NCBI GenBank assembly: GCA_020746875.1
Contig: JAGTJL010000004.1
Span: 2,790,001-2,854,000 of the forward strand
Length of the DNA: 64,000 nucleotides
Source: Rhexocercosporidium sp. MPI-PUGE-AT-0058
Lineage: Eukaryota; Ascomycota; Leotiomycetes; Helotiales
Direction of reading: 5' to 3'
Positions 61,028-64,000 of this stretch are shown here, one piece after another. The notes under the pieces were generated by a model. The model was not told the origin of the DNA and did no database searches. It saw nothing but the letters and a program-made list of their open reading frames with translations. The number at the start of each line of letters is the position of its first letter. Within the stretch, counting starts at the first letter, position 1. Both the position numbers and the translations under genes were made by a program.

Positions 61028-62246
61028 TTACAGTATTTGCTTCTTCTTCAGGTGTGCCAATTGAGCAAGTGTTGAGACAACTCCTGTGATCCCAGAGCCG
61101 TCAGTATGCCTTCCAAGCGCATCGCTCTCCGCCGTGAACTCTCTCTCCAATGCGCTCTGTCCTTGGGCAGCAAGTGTAAATGCCACTCGCATCCCGCGTT
61201 GTCGCTCAAGCTCAATCAGGTCCAGATCGCTGTCCTCCTTGCCTTCAGCCATATCGACGCCCGAATCTGAAGAGGCGCATGAGTCGAGAGATAATGGTAC
61301 AGGCTCTTGAGGAAGTACCTCACTCAGGCTCTTGCAAGGAAGCAAGCCAGACTTGAGCAGCATCAACGCTGGCGAGATCGTACGCCGACCTTGCTTGAAG
61401 ACACATTTACTCAGAGCTGTCGCGACGACAGCTTCGTTGGAATCAGCGCTATCAACTCTGGATGTGCGGTTTCTTCGCTTGATATCTTCCTCGCTTGAGT
61501 TCTGTTGAGGGTACAATGTGTACTTGTTCGGCATGACTGCGCCTTTGCGAACAAAGTGTGTGACGATGTATATCCATTTCTCATCCCACGATAACACACG
61601 AGTCCACAACTCGTATGGCTCGTAGGGCTTCAATTCACGCTTGAAAGAACAGCTCACTGCCCCCAGAGCTAGACCAAAGATGGGCTTCTTAGATCCAGTG
61701 ATTGCTGCTGTACCACCGCGCATGTATTCGATCCCGGTAGAGAAGAGAGTGCAGACGAGATGTGTACGGGCGATGTCAATGTCGGAGAAATAAGACGAAT
61801 TAGTTTCTGAGAATGTGTCAGACAGTCGTAGACAGCATTATGGCTGAGTAGACTTACTGTGAAGATTGAAATCAATCTCCATTATAGGAGCATGTGAGGT
61901 GGTAATAAGTGGTTGAAAGAGTTGCGCTGATGTGACTGGGACCTTGGGTCGTTGGGTCCGCAGGCAAAATCTGAATGCGTTCACAATCCGTAACTGTACA
62001 ACTGTCAGAGAAGGAAGGAAGGCTGATACTGGGGATACTGACATGCCATATCAAGGGTACGTTCTTCAGATTTCCAACAAGAAGAATAATGACTAAGATC
62101 CTCCAAAGTGTGATAAAGGACCATATCTGAGCCAAGATACTCCACGCGTTGCTGGCAGCCAAGTTGGAATTGCCAAGGCTGCCAGATGCACTCGAGTTCA
62201 GCAGAACTGAAGACTGATATAGAAGTGAATTGTTGAGATTGGACAT
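61028..62246 (-). CDS. THEM6-like thioesterase-family protein with N-terminal membrane anchor
   Basis: Member of the HotDog thioesterase-like family that includes animal THEM6. Three exons: 62246-62043, 61993-61858 and 61806-61028; introns of 50 and 51 nt (GTCAGT/CAG and GTAAGT/CAG), 372 residues. The second acceptor is fixed by the frame: an alternative 9 nt upstream leads to an immediate stop. Residues about 35-60 form a membrane span (WSFITLWRILVIILLVGNL) followed by KNVPLIWHLR, the family's N-terminal pattern. The domain contains SHAPIMEIDFNLHKTNSSYF, SDIDIARTHLVCTLF, then YMRGGTAAITGSKKPIFGLA and WDEKWIYIVTHFV. The C-terminal third is Ser/acidic and ends in HLKKKQIL. Substrate unknown. 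Confidence 0.9.
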
Positions 62247-64000
62247 GATGGCTGCAAAGGATAGAGCGAAGCACAATTAAAGTGGATGATATGCAAAATG
62301 ACAAGGCAACGCGCGTTCGAGGAGTGAGAGAGATGATAAGTAATGTCAATCCCTAGGCATGAAGAGGTAGTTTCTGTCACCGATATTATTTGACACAGCA
62401 ACAACCCTAAAAACTTCAAACGACTGCACTGATAATGCTCCCAAAGACCGGAAGACCGCTCCCTAACGTCATCCATGTCAAATACTTTATGCCAGCACAT
62501 CTTGAGCAGTTCCACAAAACTGCAGATCATAGATACTGACCGTGAGTAATTGGCCGAGGTGGCGAAATCTGAGAGTCTATGCGCAAAGCATATGTCTGGT
62601 GGATTACCTTCTCGCAGCTAACCTACTGGGCTGACACGAGGAAAGTTCTTGGAGTTTTGACTAAGTGGACCACCGGAGTCTAACAGATGATGCGATGCCT
62701 GTTCAAGGAGATGATCAGCGATAATCAGAGAGACGGCAAACAATCAAAATGCTTGATCCTATATACTTCTGAGAGATGCAAGGAGAATCTACCACCACTG
62801 GGGCCTTTTGGGCAAAAGTGAGGCAGTCGGTGTATGGGTTCCGTAGTGGGCACGGGTCATATGCGGCAACCTATCTTGATGATTACCGGGATAGGGGAGT
62901 CGAATAACTGCTCAATTGGCCACTATATCCCGTACAGAAGTGCTGGGCTACAGAAGGAGTACAGTAAGTCCAAGCAGACGGCAGAATGCTAACATAAATT
63001 TGAGCAGATGGTTATATGAAGAGGAAAGTATATGACGTATAGCGAGGATCTTTGAATGAAATACTAAAGTAGATAAGAATATTTAAATATGAAATGAAAT
63101 AGCCCCGGAACTTTCGTTGGCTGCGGACGAATTGCTTGGTGATGCAATAGAACGCTTGCGGCGGCAACACTTGGTAGTATGATAAAGACAGGGAAGTCTA
63201 CAAACCCGCTAAGGTACAGCTGAGATCAGGTCGGCTGAACTAACCACCAGGACAGCAGTCAAACAGAAACTAGGAGAGAGACTTAAAAAAGAATTCAGCA
63301 TTAGCGAGCCTCTGGATATTGAGGCTGAAGACCCTGATAGAACAGTTGACAGCGGTCTTGAGCAACCGGATCGCTCAATAGCCGAATTGCAAAGGAGCAC
63401 TAGCAGCTGAAGAGCCCAAGAGTCTGGGCTGAAGGCGATCGATCGAGATCAGGAAGACGTCAATGGTGGGGGTTCATCTGAACCGGTGTCCCAAACTGCC
63501 TCAAGTCCAATTTTTAAGGACTGTAGGAAGATTTGGCCATGGGAGTGAGGTTTCTGTTGTGAGTCTCTATGACAGTATCGCAAAGACTGATGATTCACTG
63601 AATAGAGGCAAGCCCATTGCCTTTTCTCTGTGCTATAGAGTAAGTCCTAGGGTCTCAGTTGAACCTCCTGTTACGGACAGGAGTGGGCTTGGAGATCTGA
63701 GGCGGCTGGATGGCGTGGGATAGGATGTCGTCCCTATCTGTGGCGCCTTGCCTGTTTCGGTGTCAGTGCTAAGACGCCAATCAGTACGTAAATCCTTCGG
63801 ATAAATAAAAGAGCGCGAGTGGATGTGGCGTCACATCATTCGCTCCGATTTACCATAATTAAAATATTCCGACCGGCGCTAAAGCGGCTAGATTCTCTAG
63901 CTGCGGGACTCTATCACAACCACAACCTCACCCATCCAGCACTCACTCGCATTGGACTCGCCTTGTCTCTCGATCCCTCCAACTGGCATATCACTGTCTA
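62247..64000. other. Right end of the window, no gene seen
   Basis: Upstream region of the THEM6-like gene and 1.7 kb beyond. The overlapping frames at 62198-62530 and 63463-63723 show no similarity. From about 63840 the sequence turns CCAACCTCACCC-rich, resembling a 5' leader, so a plus-strand gene may begin just past the window. Confidence 0.4.

Overview
The window is nuclear DNA of a filamentous ascomycete (Pezizomycotina). The evidence is 50-215 nt spliceosomal introns with GTAAGT/GTATGT-type donors, pyrimidine-rich leaders, fungal-type families (SAT4/rhodopsin-domain proteins, Zn2Cys6 clusters, 14-TM MFS pumps, Ser/Thr-rich GPI proteins), and a large AT-rich block whose transposon copies show the C-to-T decay expected of repeat-induced point mutation (RIP). 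A Leotiomycete is a reasonable guess but the sequence does not prove it.

Bases 1-31.7 kb are a conserved gene-bearing arm: DPH3 (diphthamide synthesis), a gene-poor 5 kb gap, frataxin divergent from AP-3 sigma (which carries an apparent one-base frameshift), a small single-pass mitochondrial-type protein divergent from cytosolic leucyl-tRNA synthetase, a GPI-type wall protein, a histidine phosphatase with a C-terminal PCNA-binding-like motif divergent from a small membrane protein, a 1031-residue protein with three tandem Zn2Cys6-like clusters, a bifunctional-type PFK2/FBPase2, and an uncharacterised six-exon gene. Four consecutive short introns of that last gene share a TGTCCTC/GAGGACA inverted repeat and separate 30-nt micro-exons.

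Bases 32-39 kb are transitional: a badly broken CorA-like transporter pseudogene, an intact five-exon SAT4-type membrane protein, and 2 kb with no gene. A 432 bp MITE with ~104 bp terminal inverted repeats and a TA duplication sits at the border of the AT-rich block.

Bases 39.8-55.1 kb are two copies of one ~7.67 kb Ty3/Gypsy chromovirus in opposite orientation, one inserted in the gag region of the other. Both 5-bp target duplications (CTTTT outside, AGTTT inside), four 260 bp LTRs, and decayed zinc-knuckle, reverse transcriptase, integrase and chromodomain reading frames can be read. The 3' part of the element also carries a Lys-rich frame antisense to pol.

Bases 55.1-64 kb resume normal composition: a thioesterase relic with in-frame stops beside the transposon block, a 14-TM drug/toxin-type MFS exporter with an unusually long N-terminus, and a THEM6-like thioesterase with an N-terminal membrane anchor. 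Housekeeping genes occupy the left arm; the transposon and its surroundings hold the accessory and broken genes.
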